A stretch of 64,000 bases of DNA, taken from Casuarius casuarius (taxonomy: Eukaryota; Chordata; Aves; Casuariiformes; Casuariidae). The stretch covers positions 5,101,644-5,165,643 of the forward strand of contig PTFA01000020.1 of assembly GCA_003342895.1 (NCBI GenBank), in the 5' to 3' direction. The notes under the pieces are model-generated. The model had not been told where the DNA came from and ran no database searches. It saw only the letters and a program-made list of their open reading frames with translations. The translations under genes were made by a program, and so were the position numbers. Within the stretch, counting starts at the first letter, position 1, and every line of letters begins with the position of its first letter. Shown piece by piece: positions 1-11,408 of the stretch.

Positions 1-3000
1 GTATTTGTATACTTTTGATGCCAAAAACAGAAGTACAGTTAAGTAGGTCAATGCTTTAACTTAAAATCACTCAGTTTAGTGTAGCATTTGCTGGTGGCTC
101 TTCCCATTTTAGTGGTTTCTGCTCATAAGAACACCTTGGGTTCTTCCTTTGCCCGTCTCCTTAGACTTCTGTTCTGCTCCTGGCACAAGAACACCTGACG
201 GACGTCAAAGCAACTACAATATGTTTCCTCTCAGGCCAGCAAGATGTTTGATGCCACCTTACCCTAGCCTATTCTCTCTCCTTCAAAAAAACCAACGCCC
301 ATGACTTGTGTCCCACCCTTGCCTCTGCAGAAGCATACAAGCACAGTCTACTTTTATACATTCTGGAAAGTCCTTTTACAGGGTCTGGGGTCTGGGGCTG
401 GGTTGTTTAGTTTGCTTATCTTTTTTTAAGCTCCAGATGTGTCAATTCCTTAAGGAATCACTGGTCAGCTGAACCACTGAAACTGAGCTCAGCTCTGCCT
501 GAGCTTGCATGGGCACAGTTAATTTGGAAGGTAGCGTGATTGTGTGAATGCATGATCAGCTGCCTTTCAGTGTGCCCTCCNCACCTTGATTACAAGTTAA
601 TTTCATTTACTGTGTTGTTGCATATCCATGTGTCTTGGTTGGTTCCTCTGACATTCCTCTAGTTTTCTCTGAATAACCTGGACAGTTCTTGCAATATTAT
701 TTTTGTTCCTTTTTTACCTGTATATATGGGTATTAATTACGTGTAGAAGGGCAAAGAGAAAGGATTATTTCTTAACATTTGACAAAATTATTAATAACAA
801 CAGAATACATTTTAGACATTTCTATATCCTCCTTACTGTCTAAGAAATGTGATATTCCTGACTGGACACCATTTAGAAAAGTTTTGCAAGGGAAAACAAG
901 TGATCTAAATTAGATGTTCTTTATATACAGTGTATGTGCAGTAACTTGGGTGGGGGGTATTCTGGTGAGTTTTGGAGGCTATATATCACTTTAATAATAT
1001 TTATTACAATTTTTCTGCCACATTTTCCATGTTTCTGAAGTCAGAATAATTGCATCTGAACTGCTTTGTAGAAAGGTACAAAACCATCATATTCAAACTT
1101 GAGTGTGTGAAATATGGTCAATAAGTAGAAGAGAAGTGACATGTGGGTAACTGCAGCTCCAGATTCATGAAATACCAAAACTCAGAAGCTGGATTTAGGG
1201 AACAGCTGATTATGAGCAAATGACATCCTGAAATTCACTACCCGACTACCTGTAAGATGTGCCACAATACTTTGTTAGATTGCCCATTCACAATGTAAAA
1301 TTCATTGGTTTATACATCTTTTCAGTTTAAAATATAATTTGTTAAGCTTAGATTGTGCTGGATTGTGTATCCATACCCAAAGTTTCAAACTGTCTTAAAG
1401 GCGATGGCTAGAAATTGCTTTAATCAAAGACAAGGGATCTCTTCCAGGGTGCTAAGCCCCTCCGTTAGGGAATCCTGTGGTGCTTTGTGGCTCTCCCTTG
1501 TCTCAGCCTGTTGTGACAATCATTGCCAAGAGGTGAAATGGCAAAGGTTTAAAGGCTAGGTTACACTCCCTAAATTCTGCTGAAGTGGGGATTTACATGG
1601 ATTTTAAACATCTTAATCCAAAAGAGTGACGGGGAACTCCCTAACGTGGCATTGCAGGGTATTGAAAAAGCCTAAAATGGGTGGCTGGGCTCCCTTTATC
1701 TTTAACGGAAAAGAGGCAGGTGCCTCCAGCAAGCGACTCAGAGCCCAGGAATGTGTTGCCTTATTGTATATAGGACCTAGCTGTATCCGGAGGTCAGTGA
1801 CCACATGTTGAGGTTGGCCCAGGAAAAAGCAAACCTATAGAAAATACCCACCACTTGGTAGGTGCCAACTCCCATCCCTCTCTGCACTCAGGAGCTTAAG
1901 TGCCTACTTTGCTCGGCAGCTCAGTCCACTCCCCATGCAGAGGTAGGACGCAACTAGTCCAGACTCAGAGAGATTTGGGGTTATAGCTAACTCCTATGCA
2001 ACCTGAAAACTTTTAAGTGTTGATGGACACTATATGTTCACTGAAACGTGACCTCTCTGCAGGTGCTCAGGAGAGAGAGTTTGTTTTCCTTCCCTAGCTA
2101 TGAGACTGAAACCGATTCTTGTTTACAGTGGGAGAAGAACAGAGGAGATAGTAACAGAATGGAAAAGCGCACAAAGGATAAAGCGATGCCGTCACCTCCC
2201 CCATTTGCCGCTGATACTATACTTTGGGTTAAAGAAAACAAGTTTGTTCATTAAGAGCGCTAACTGAGCAATACATCTTTTCTTGACCCAACTGACATTG
2301 TTAATACTCCATCCATCTTCCTATTCATATGTTAATAGCTATATTGCCTGTCACTGACTTTATTACAGAATCCTGCCTTTGACTTGAACAGTGTTTGATT
2401 ATTCTGTGAAATCACATGAGTTACTATAGTTGCTACTGCAGTTCTGGTTTCATTTACTTAGGTCAATTTAATATTCTTGATAACGCTCTAATGCTCTAAA
2501 GAAGTCTACAGAGTAAAGTTCCAGAAAAAAACTGTGTCCCAGCCAAGATAAACTCCTCACTTGGAACTATGGGAAAGGTTCAGTAAAATTTATAGGGAAA
2601 GTGACATTTTCATTTAAAAACTACGAAAAGAGGTGAAGGGAGCTTTATCTTGTTTGATCTTTATTAAGTTTTCATAGTGAGATGGTGCTCCTTGTGTCCC
2701 AGAGGCAAAATTGCCATGTCTTATCATATTTATTTAACATCTGCTTTTGTTACAGAGATTTTTTTGTAAACTACAAGAACCCAGGAGAATGCTACTGATG
2801 AACATCCTTTTGCCTGTTCCTTTCTCAATTACAGCTTCTTAAAAATATGGAACATTTGAAAGAAATGCTTCTCCTTTGTGCAATCTCTTTCTATTCCATG
2901 ATAGCTCACTCAGCTCCCTTAAACTTTCAGCGTTTTTCTATTTTGCCATTAACATCATGTACAGGCTTACTCAACCCCCCCATCAAAATATTGGCTTTTC

Positions 3001-4735
3001 CTCTGCAACATGAAAATATCAAAAGGTTAGGGTTTTTTTCTCGTTACTAGATTATTTTCCTTGCCTTCCTATAAGGGAGTTATTTAAACATCTCACTGAG
3101 AAAAGGTGAACTGACAAAATCTGGGCCGAGCTCTGCAGGGTAGCCCAGGTGTTAGCACTGGCATGGTGCTTCCTGCCATCCCAGCTGAGTGGTTTCTGCT
3201 GCAGGATAGCAGTTCTCTTCTTGATTTCAAGTGTTCACCCTACTCCTCCATTTCTACCTGTTACTCCTCCTGAGACAAAGCGTGTGTTACCACATATACC
3301 AAAGGTTTACTAGGCCCTAGTAAGCTACTCTTAATAAGCCTACCATTTTCCATAGCCTACAGCGTGGATGTGAATTCTCTCACTAGCATCAGCTTCAGGT
3401 ATCTTCATGTCCCCTCTTGAATGGTCAGGAGGATTGACTGGGGACAGCCTTTAGATTAAGTCTGGGATAAGGGTCAAATTTGTATCACTGCATCTGGGCT
3501 AGCCACTGACAGTCAGACACATACAGCGAAGTGCAGTCCTGTTGAGGCAGAATTTTTCAACACAAGAATTCAAGCTCCAAAACGGTGCCAGTTCCTACTG
3601 GTTTAATCATCCTCCAGGGGAAACACTGTGATGAACCTAAAAGAAGCTGTAACCTATAATACAGATTCTTTCCAAAAATCCAGAGAATTTGAAAGTTCAT
3701 TAACCAAGACAGTGTAAAGGGTGGAATTTGCTGCAGAAGCTGCACAGAAATGTGTGATTAGAGAAGATCATCTGTGCCTCATGTTAGAGGTTCCTGTGAT
3801 CTGGAATGAAAAGAGTCATGCTAAGTGCTACTTAGGTGGCTCATAACTTTTGTTATATAATGATAAATCTTGGAGTGGAGGTTGCCAACTACATGCACTT
3901 CTCTAATTACTAAAACAAATACAGAATTTGATCTCTATGCAGAAAAACATTCATACTGATCTTGCCTATATTAAAGCACATATTAATGGACAGCATATAT
4001 TATATATTACTGCATTTTTCAAATTAATGGCAGAATTCTGCTTCACACTATGTTGGCTGACATCTCAGTGAATACAGTGCAGAAGAGGTAGTATTTCCAT
4101 AGACGACGAAAATAAATAGCCATAGAAAATGCAATGTTCATCTCAATGTACCACAAGTTCTGAGTGACATAGTCACACTGAAAGATTTTCTAGTGGAAGG
4201 CTCAGCTTTTGAAAAGATGCCCCTAAAATTCTTTCACCTTTGCTAAAATGAAGCTATTAATTGTTAGCGTAGCAGGCATGTGAGAAGGGACAGGCTACAT
4301 GTGCACATCCTACCTGATTCAGAGATTGTGCTTACAAGTCTGGGCCTTTTACACTTTTCTAAAGCTACTGCACTCAGATCAAAAGTTGAGTGTACCCAGT
4401 GACTTTGAGCTGTTAATGTCTGTCAGTACTTCCACCTACAAGCCTCTGAATGTAATAATGAAAAATAGATATGCCCAGGATAATTGTGGGAATGTTTATA
4501 TGGCACAACTCAGACTTATGCAGAGATTCCTGATCTCATTTGAGAGCCAGGAGACATATACCTGAATTAATTGGGCAGTTTTCCCATACTAATTCACCTT
4601 GCTTCTGAGCTTCGGCAGAACATTTATATAGTGCCACACAGGCTACTCACTGGTAGGGAAAAAGAAAATGAGGATTAAAACAAATATAGGTATAGTGCTT
4701 GGCTAAATAAAAGATAATAACACATTGTGCTAAGA
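1..4735. other. Intergenic DNA, no gene recognised
   Basis: AT-rich sequence with stop codons in all frames. The longest open frames are under 90 codons, and none has a recognisable motif or a pair of matching splice sites. I saw no RNA gene. A short stretch at 4,605-4,632 resembles the start of U6 snRNA but the similarity ends after about 25 bases. Confidence 0.6.
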
Positions 4736-5640
4736 AGAAATGTATGAGGCTATTAATGGAGTTCTTCCAAGGGTAATTCGTGGGACTGATCATATTCAAT
4801 ATGATTGTTAATGGCTATGGTGCATACAAACAAAATGGGAAAATGCTAATGAAATTCACTGATGACATCAAATAAGGTGCCATTGGCAATACAGAAAAAG
4901 ACATGTACAGAATACAGGATAACCTTATTGATCAGACTGAGAGACAGACATGACGAAATTCAATAGTGCATAATGCCAGGTCTTGAATTTATGGACTAAA
5001 AATACGTATTTCTCTTCTTAACTGAGATCTCATCGGTTGGGATATTTATTCATTAAACTGCAAATGTGAAAAAGATGCCTTAAAACAAATCTTAAATGTA
5101 GCCCTAAAATGTATTAGCTGACAGTCTCAGCAGTGATGGGGAAATATAGACATCCTCGCACAAAGCCTCGAGAAAGCCCATCCAGAGCTGTCTTTGCAGT
5201 TTGGCTTAAGAGGAGCTGCAGTTGTGGAAGATTCAGAAAAGGGCAACTAGGAGAGTGAGGGAATGAAGAATTATTTATGAAAGAATGCTACAAGCTTGGC
5301 AACAAGAGAAAGGCCATGGGAGATATGATTGNTCTGTGTTAGTATATCAGAAAGGCTAAATGCAGTGGAGGGAAAACAGCTATTTAGGGTAAGGCACAAT
5401 GCTGGCACTCAAGGAAACGAGCACAAGTTGATCAGATATAAATCAATACACAGAAACTAGAGGAAAGTTTTTAATCCTTAGAAATGTACAATTTTATAAT
5501 TACCTAACAGTAGAAGTAGTGAAGACTTGATAAACTGATACGAGGGAATTATTAAATGATTGCCTGCAACAGCAGGGTTTGGACTAGATGACTCAGAAAA
5601 ATCTCCTTGTGACTCTGTTCCTACATCCAAACTTTGCTTT
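4736..5640 (+). mobile_element. Decayed CR1/L2-type LINE fragment, reverse transcriptase and 3' part
   Basis: This is an old non-LTR retrotransposon copy on the plus strand with no intact frame. Around 4,783-4,818 one frame reads GLIIFNMIVNGY, close to the conserved G-P-L-L-F-N-x-x-I-N-D-L block of CR1-clade reverse transcriptases. About 50 bases on, at 4,852-4,873, comes KFTDDIK, the decayed F-A-D-D-T-K catalytic block, followed at once by a stop codon. Near 5,590 a stretch beginning ggactagatga matches the usual CR1/L3 3' region. Stops, small indels and loss of a clear tail repeat indicate age. The edges are approximate. Confidence 0.7.
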
Positions 5641-5893
5641 AAAAGTTGTCAGGATATTTTTTTCCTCTCCCCTCCCCTACAAATAGCATAAATAATATTA
5701 TTGGAAGACTCTAAATGGTGCTGTCATAGACAGTTTTATAAGCTCAGTATGCCCAGACTTTCACTTTCACAGGTTATGGGAGAAATGCTGTATAGCTGTG
5801 TCACATTAAGCGTATTTTATGATATTATTGCATACTCTATTAAAGTTTGTTTGCTGCTCAAATCTGTGACTGAACAGATTCTTAGAAGCAGAG

Positions 5894-6123
5894 CTATGGC
5901 TTAGAGGAAGCACATTCATATGTAGATATTAAAATCCCTCTTCGAATGATATTTTTGCCACTGGCTTGACTGAAAATGGCACCGAATCCTAAGGATGTCA
6001 AACACATGAAAAAGATGACAGCCCAGGATTTTGCTGGCTCATTTTCTCGATTTCCTTCATGGGCGCTTCCATTAAGTTCAGTGGAAGGATATTCCTTAAT
6101 TTGACTGGGAGTTGGACTAGGGC
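5894..6123 (-). other. Possible terminal exon or orphan ORF with one predicted membrane helix
   Basis: The open minus-strand frame runs from 6,238 to a TAG at 5,894. Its right part is AT-rich and intron-like. After a possible AG acceptor at 6,124-6,125 the composition changes to ordinary mixed codons for about 75 residues. This part is polar and Pro/Ser/Glu-rich, then has a hydrophobic run of about 20 residues (SWAVIFFMCLTSLGFGAIFS), then a short basic tail. I do not recognise the family. No partner exon was identified, so it may be a chance open frame, a fossil exon or a real 3' exon of an unknown transcript. Confidence 0.2.
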
Positions 6124-9100
6124 CTATGAAGACATTGAACACAGACTTAACAAAAAAAGTACGCATAAATGTTATTTTAAAATCTGATAGAGCTGAAACG
6201 GGTTTTATTAATTTGGGGCTGATACTACTTCTCATCATTTTGTGCTTTAGATATCTTTTCCCCCTTGTAAGGCTTGCCTGAAAATTTAACAGTGTGTTCT
6301 GAATTCATCACTCAAGTAGTTCAGACATTGCATTTAGAGTTCAGATAATAGCGCTAGCAGTTGTATTGCATCCTCTTATCTCATACATTTATGAACTGTT
6401 TATCACTACAATTAGAATGACAGAGAAATGGCCCATGCAGGGTAAGAACTGATGAATGATTTATAAGTACTTTTAGCAAAAAAGTGGTTCAAGGAAGTTT
6501 GCTCATCGAGTTCTAGTGCTAATCTCTGATGGGGTCTTTGTTTGTTACATAGAACTGAACAGAGATGTTGGCAATAACGCTGTTGTTTGATGGAGTTAAA
6601 CTCAAATTGCTCAAATACCTTTATTATATTGCTTATTTATTTGGCATATGTCTTAGTCAATATCTTGTCTAAAAGCTTCTTTTTGCAAAGAGACTAAAAG
6701 TTTTGTTCTCCTTCAAATAAATGTAATGGTTCATTATAGCATTGTCTTGGGAGAAGAAAAGGCTTTTCTGGAGTCACTATGGGTTTCTCTTTGTTACAGA
6801 TTGCAAAGTCTAATCAGGATTCCTGCAAAAGGGTCCATTATGATCACCTATTTTGATTTCCTACAACACTAGTGATGTTATTAACATTTATAATGTTATT
6901 ACTTTTAATGTTAGCTATAGTTTCTTAATCCATGTTGTATGAGACATTTCTAAAAATTGTAATTCTTCAAGTTGTTAGCATTTCAAGATTTTACATAGGG
7001 CTTCTCTTCCATTATACTTCTCAAACTTTACGAATGGATTTTTAATCTTAAAAATAAGTTTCTAGGAATTAATTAGTTGACTCCTAAGCTACCCCTGAAA
7101 ACAAGCAAATGTTACTTCCATTATAAAACATGTTCCTTCTACTATCCAAAGCACCGGTAAAAAATAGCAAAATGTTTCAATAAGCAGTAAGGCTGCTCCA
7201 CTGATGTTGTAGACAACAAAAATAAATGCAAATAGAAAACATGAACACTTGACCTTAGTTCTTTCCTAGACATAGTATGGCCTTGTTTTGGTTTCTTAAC
7301 CTTGAATATTCTGAATGGTCCTAAACAGTGCTTGGTTTAGTAATTCAATGCATCTACCTGTTCATTAGTCTAACACACATAAGCCAACTAGCAGAGCAAG
7401 TAGTTCTCTCCAATACTTGCTTGCTTCCAAATAATCTGGAGAGGTCTGAGAAAAGTATTTTAGTATAATTACCTGATATCAAGCTTTTCACAGTCCAGCA
7501 ATCTGGACTTAGTGATTTGCAATTAGTGGCCTTCAGGCAGATTTTTAAAAGACATGAGGCTGAAATGATTTGTCAGGAAGCCCTCAACCCTTTCGGCTGT
7601 TAGGACCACCAAAGTGGTTGGAGAAAGCAAGTAGAGAATTTCCCTCCACCCCAAGGCAGGGGAAGCAGCACAGCCTCCCCTCCCAACACAGGGGCGAGTG
7701 AGGGCTCTGCATTACGAGGGCAAGGGGAAGGGAGGAAATGCCATGATGGAGCAAAATTACTTTATACTCTTAACAGTGGTAAAAGATCACGTGATTAGCG
7801 GGGTGTGTGTGTGTAATTTTTACAAAGATAGCTATACTCGTGAGCTTTCTGCTAATGTTCTGTTAATTTTTTATGCTTAAGAATCTGGGGACTGGATGTT
7901 GCTGAAGCATCTTCTGGGTGAGTGTCCTCTCTTTGAGCAGGATTCATCTATTTCTTCCCTCTCTATTTTGAAGTGGAATAAAAATGCAACAGAATGAAAA
8001 TGTTCCACTTCCTCTGTAAATGTATTTCAAACTTTTAGGGCAATTATGTGGTACCCGGTAGCTGGCCAGTCCTTCAGTACAAGGAAGCATTTGACAGATA
8101 CCCTGAGAGCCAATCTGTGGCTGTGGGTCAGCCCCCTGAGGAACTGACTGCTCACACAAATTGCCTCAGGCTGCTCTTGTGTTTTTAGCGCTTCACCTGA
8201 CCCCAGAGATTTGACCAGTAGCTATCCCCTCACAGCATTTTAAAGCAAGCTGGGAGCTTACATACAATATCCACAGTGCAGCATTACTCTGCCTTTCTGA
8301 ATTAGAGAGCTACCTGATCCCTGGAAAAAAAACAAAAAACAAAAACAGCCCTCCAATCGCCCCAAAACCCCTCTTTATTTGTGCCTCTTGTCTCCTGGGC
8401 ACCAGAGAGTAGGGGCAATGGGCAGCTGACCAGCACTGACATGGGTTAGGAGCTGACTGTGACCATGCTTGTGTGCAGGCACTGCTTCATACCCAACTGA
8501 CTGTACGGATAAGCATGTATGGTGGTTTCTAAATTCAGTTTATTTGCAGGACCTCTTGATGTCCTGGGGACCCTGATTAGTCCTGGGTTCATAGGCTGGA
8601 TACCACCACCAGAAGGTTGTGCCCACTAGCTATGGAGATAGGGCAGCTAGGAGAGGTGGAAAATAAATACACTGTGTACTTGGTGTGCTGCAGTCCCACA
8701 GGCAGGGGCAGTATTTCCACACTATTTAGGAAATATCTATGTTGCCTTGATACGTATCAGGGTGATTTGTGCAAAAAGAAAAGTGTTTTCTTGTGGTGTT
8801 CTACTTTTCAGTGATGCTCCACCTAGTGATTTATTTATAGGACCTTGGAAATGGATGTATTTTAGCAGACATACAAACTGTGTGGACCAGCATCCTACCT
8901 CTGAATGGCCAAAACAAGGTAACAAACTGGAAGGTACAAAAAGCCCTATGACAAGCAGATGTGAGGTGATCTGACCTCTCTTCCTTGCCTCCAGCTCGTA
9001 TTTTATGACCTTTCAGAAGTGAGTGCCTTAAATCTTGAAGTGCAAGATCACTGCTTTGTGCTAGTATGAACCACCAGAAGGATGCATCTTGAAATACCTC

Positions 9101-9828
9101 ACAGTCCAATCTCTCTGATTTTTGCAGTACTCTTGGTTACAGTGACATCCCATGGTAATGAATTCTGTATATATTTTTCTAATCAAGCCTTTGTTCAAGG
9201 TTATTGAGTGGTTTAGATGTACTAATATAGTGAGATTAGAAATGTTTATATTCACTTTCCAAACTTCACACTACAGATTTTACATTAATGTTGGCAAAAC
9301 ATAACAAAAAGAAAAATGATATACCTTAAGTCTATACACAGCCACTGAGGACTATTTACACATATCATTTAACAGCATATTGCACTATCTAGCAGAGACA
9401 GAAAGGACATCTAGCAATGATTTTTATGCTACACAGAACCGATATAGCTTCCTCCCTCAAACCCAGTGAGGATATCTAAAGACAGTCAAAAGATTTTTAA
9501 CTTTCAGAACATGGCTCAACATAAATAATTTCAACTAAACTAGTGAAAGTTTTTGATATAAGATAATTTTGTAACTCTAAAGGAACATTCCGCGCATAAA
9601 CTATCATTAAAAACACTAACCAATGTGAATGCAAGTTAGAGTATTTATAGCAAGGTAATTTTAGAAATGCAGTTTTCACCAATTGATGGTGGTGGTTACT
9701 CTGTGCTTCAGTCAGCTTGAGCTGAGAAAGAATGTTACTTTCCTGTTGTGGCACAGTGCCACAACACTTGGGTTGGACATAGTTAGTTTAATATGAACAT
9801 TTTCCTAGAAGGTCTTAAGTGCCTTCTT

Positions 9829-9848
9829 TTTGTTTGTTTGTTTGTTTG
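9829..9848. repeat. (GTTT)n microsatellite
   Basis: About five tandem GTTT units in otherwise unremarkable intergenic DNA. Confidence 0.8.
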
Positions 9849-10727
9849 ACTTTTATTGAATTAAAAAAAAATCCCATTTCAGGTTAGAACATTAACCTCA
9901 ATGCGAGTGAAATTATAGTAGGGAGAGACCCAGACCATGCTCCCTGAGGGCAAGCTAATACTGTCCATTTAAATAAAGGACTTGTATATGAATGGTTAGG
10001 TTGTTGTAGCCAATACTGCGTCTCTCCTAAATTTAATAAACATTTGAACCAACTCCTTTATACATGGAACAAGCCTGAAGCTTTACTAGTTGACCACGAG
10101 AGGTCATGATTGCTCCAGGAGAACAGTTTCAGTGCAGTCTGGTTACAGAAACATTGGTCTCCTCTCACGTGTATTGGATTTACTCAGTACTTATATTTGA
10201 ATTAAAGAGCTAAACATTAATCTGGCACAACTGATACTCAGTTTTGTCCTCTTCATTACAAAAAAGAAGTTTCTGCAGTAAGTTCAAAGTGATTTCCAAA
10301 AATATGCACCTTTATCTTTAATCTACATCTTTTTTCATGTGCCTTCATCTTTTTCTTGAACCCTTCCACACATTGCCCCTTCATTTGCTCTGTAAGTGAC
10401 TTTAATGCAAGGATAAAGGAAGGGTGACTATTCAGGACATTATTCTTGTCAGGAAAAACAGCCACTTATCACAGCCCAAAGGAATGGATGATAAGATCAC
10501 AGCTCTTGTCCTCCCTTAAAAGAAGATCTTTTGACTGTGTACAATTGGACATGTACCTTGTCCTGTTCTCAACTTTAAAAAAGTTAAAATATTACAGAAA
10601 TGGTTTTCTCCCTATTTTACTATCTGATACAAGGCTGCCTCACTAACATAAGGAGATAAAACAATTTGAAAGCCATTTTATAATCAAAGCCCTCCCAAGG
10701 ACCTCTTATCCAGATTACATCTAAATC

Positions 10728-11408
10728 TTGCCAATTGCTTTTTGCATAATCTCTCTACAAATACAGCCTTTCTTAACACATCTGCACCTAAGAGTTTTAC
10801 CTAGGCACTCATCTCACATCTCAACAGAAGCAAATACAATCTTGCCATGTTTTGGTCAATCTAGAGNACTGTTGAGAAGATCATCAACTTATCCTGGTCT
10901 TTTGTCACCTGTTCCTTATGGAACAGTCCTTTGGCAGCTCTCCCTTCTTGATCACAGTAAATGTTCACTACCAACTTCACCTGGAGGAGCACTGCAGCCT
11001 CTCTTGGGTTCACCACGGCAGCACCTTCACCTGCCTAGCCTCCCCTCTGCCAGGCTCTGCTGCCCACTTACTACGTTTTCCAAAAAGCACTGTTATGCTT
11101 CCTCCTATGTGCCTCATATGGAACAGCAAATCACTTTGTCTTCCTTCAAAAACCTCCTTAAAACCAAAGGGACTTATTAAAATGGCAAAATAACAAATCT
11201 GATGTAGTTAAGCAACCAAATTGCTTTGACCATTGNCTCATTCTTTCCCAAACTTTGACCACTCCTTATCTCATTCTTTCCCAGACTTTCTCCTAAGCTC
11301 ATCTGTATCCAGTGGTAAGCTCTTTGAATGGGAACCATTTCCTATATTTTCAAGATGCCTTATGCAACAGGGTCCAAGTCCTAAGCAATAAAAGCATACA
11401 AATAAACA
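10728..11408 (+). mobile_element. Ancient L2/L3-like LINE 3' portion
   Basis: The sequence has the layout of an L2-type 3' end on the plus strand. A C/T-rich segment around 11,070-11,170 (cttcaaaaacctccttaaaacc) matches the coding tail of L2-like elements. It is followed by gtaagctctttgaatgggaacc near 11,314-11,335, then a gggtcc block and a final run related to caaataaa near 11,397. That order (gtaagctcttt, gggacc, gggtcct, aataaa) is typical of amniote L2/L3 tails. The copy is heavily diverged, and a local tandem duplication at 11,224-11,289 lies inside it. The left edge is uncertain. Confidence 0.55.
11224..11289. repeat. Short tandem duplication, unit 29-33 bp
   Basis: Two adjacent copies begin with ctttgacca and continue with ctcattctttccca. 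The second copy carries about four extra bases. One N falls in the first copy at 11,236. Confidence 0.75.

Larger units (their letters stand above)
5641..10727. other. Intergenic DNA with one exon-like orphan ORF
   Basis: No recognised gene. The stretch holds a short GTTT microsatellite at about 9,829-9,848 and a GC-richer patch near 7,590-7,750. The only reading frame that looks protein-like is on the minus strand at 5,894-6,123 and is described separately. Confidence 0.5.

Noticed and set aside
4605..4632. Similarity to the 5' end of U6 snRNA (gagcttcggcagaacat)
   Set aside because: Only about 25 bases match, with gaps, and none of the following conserved U6 sequence is present.
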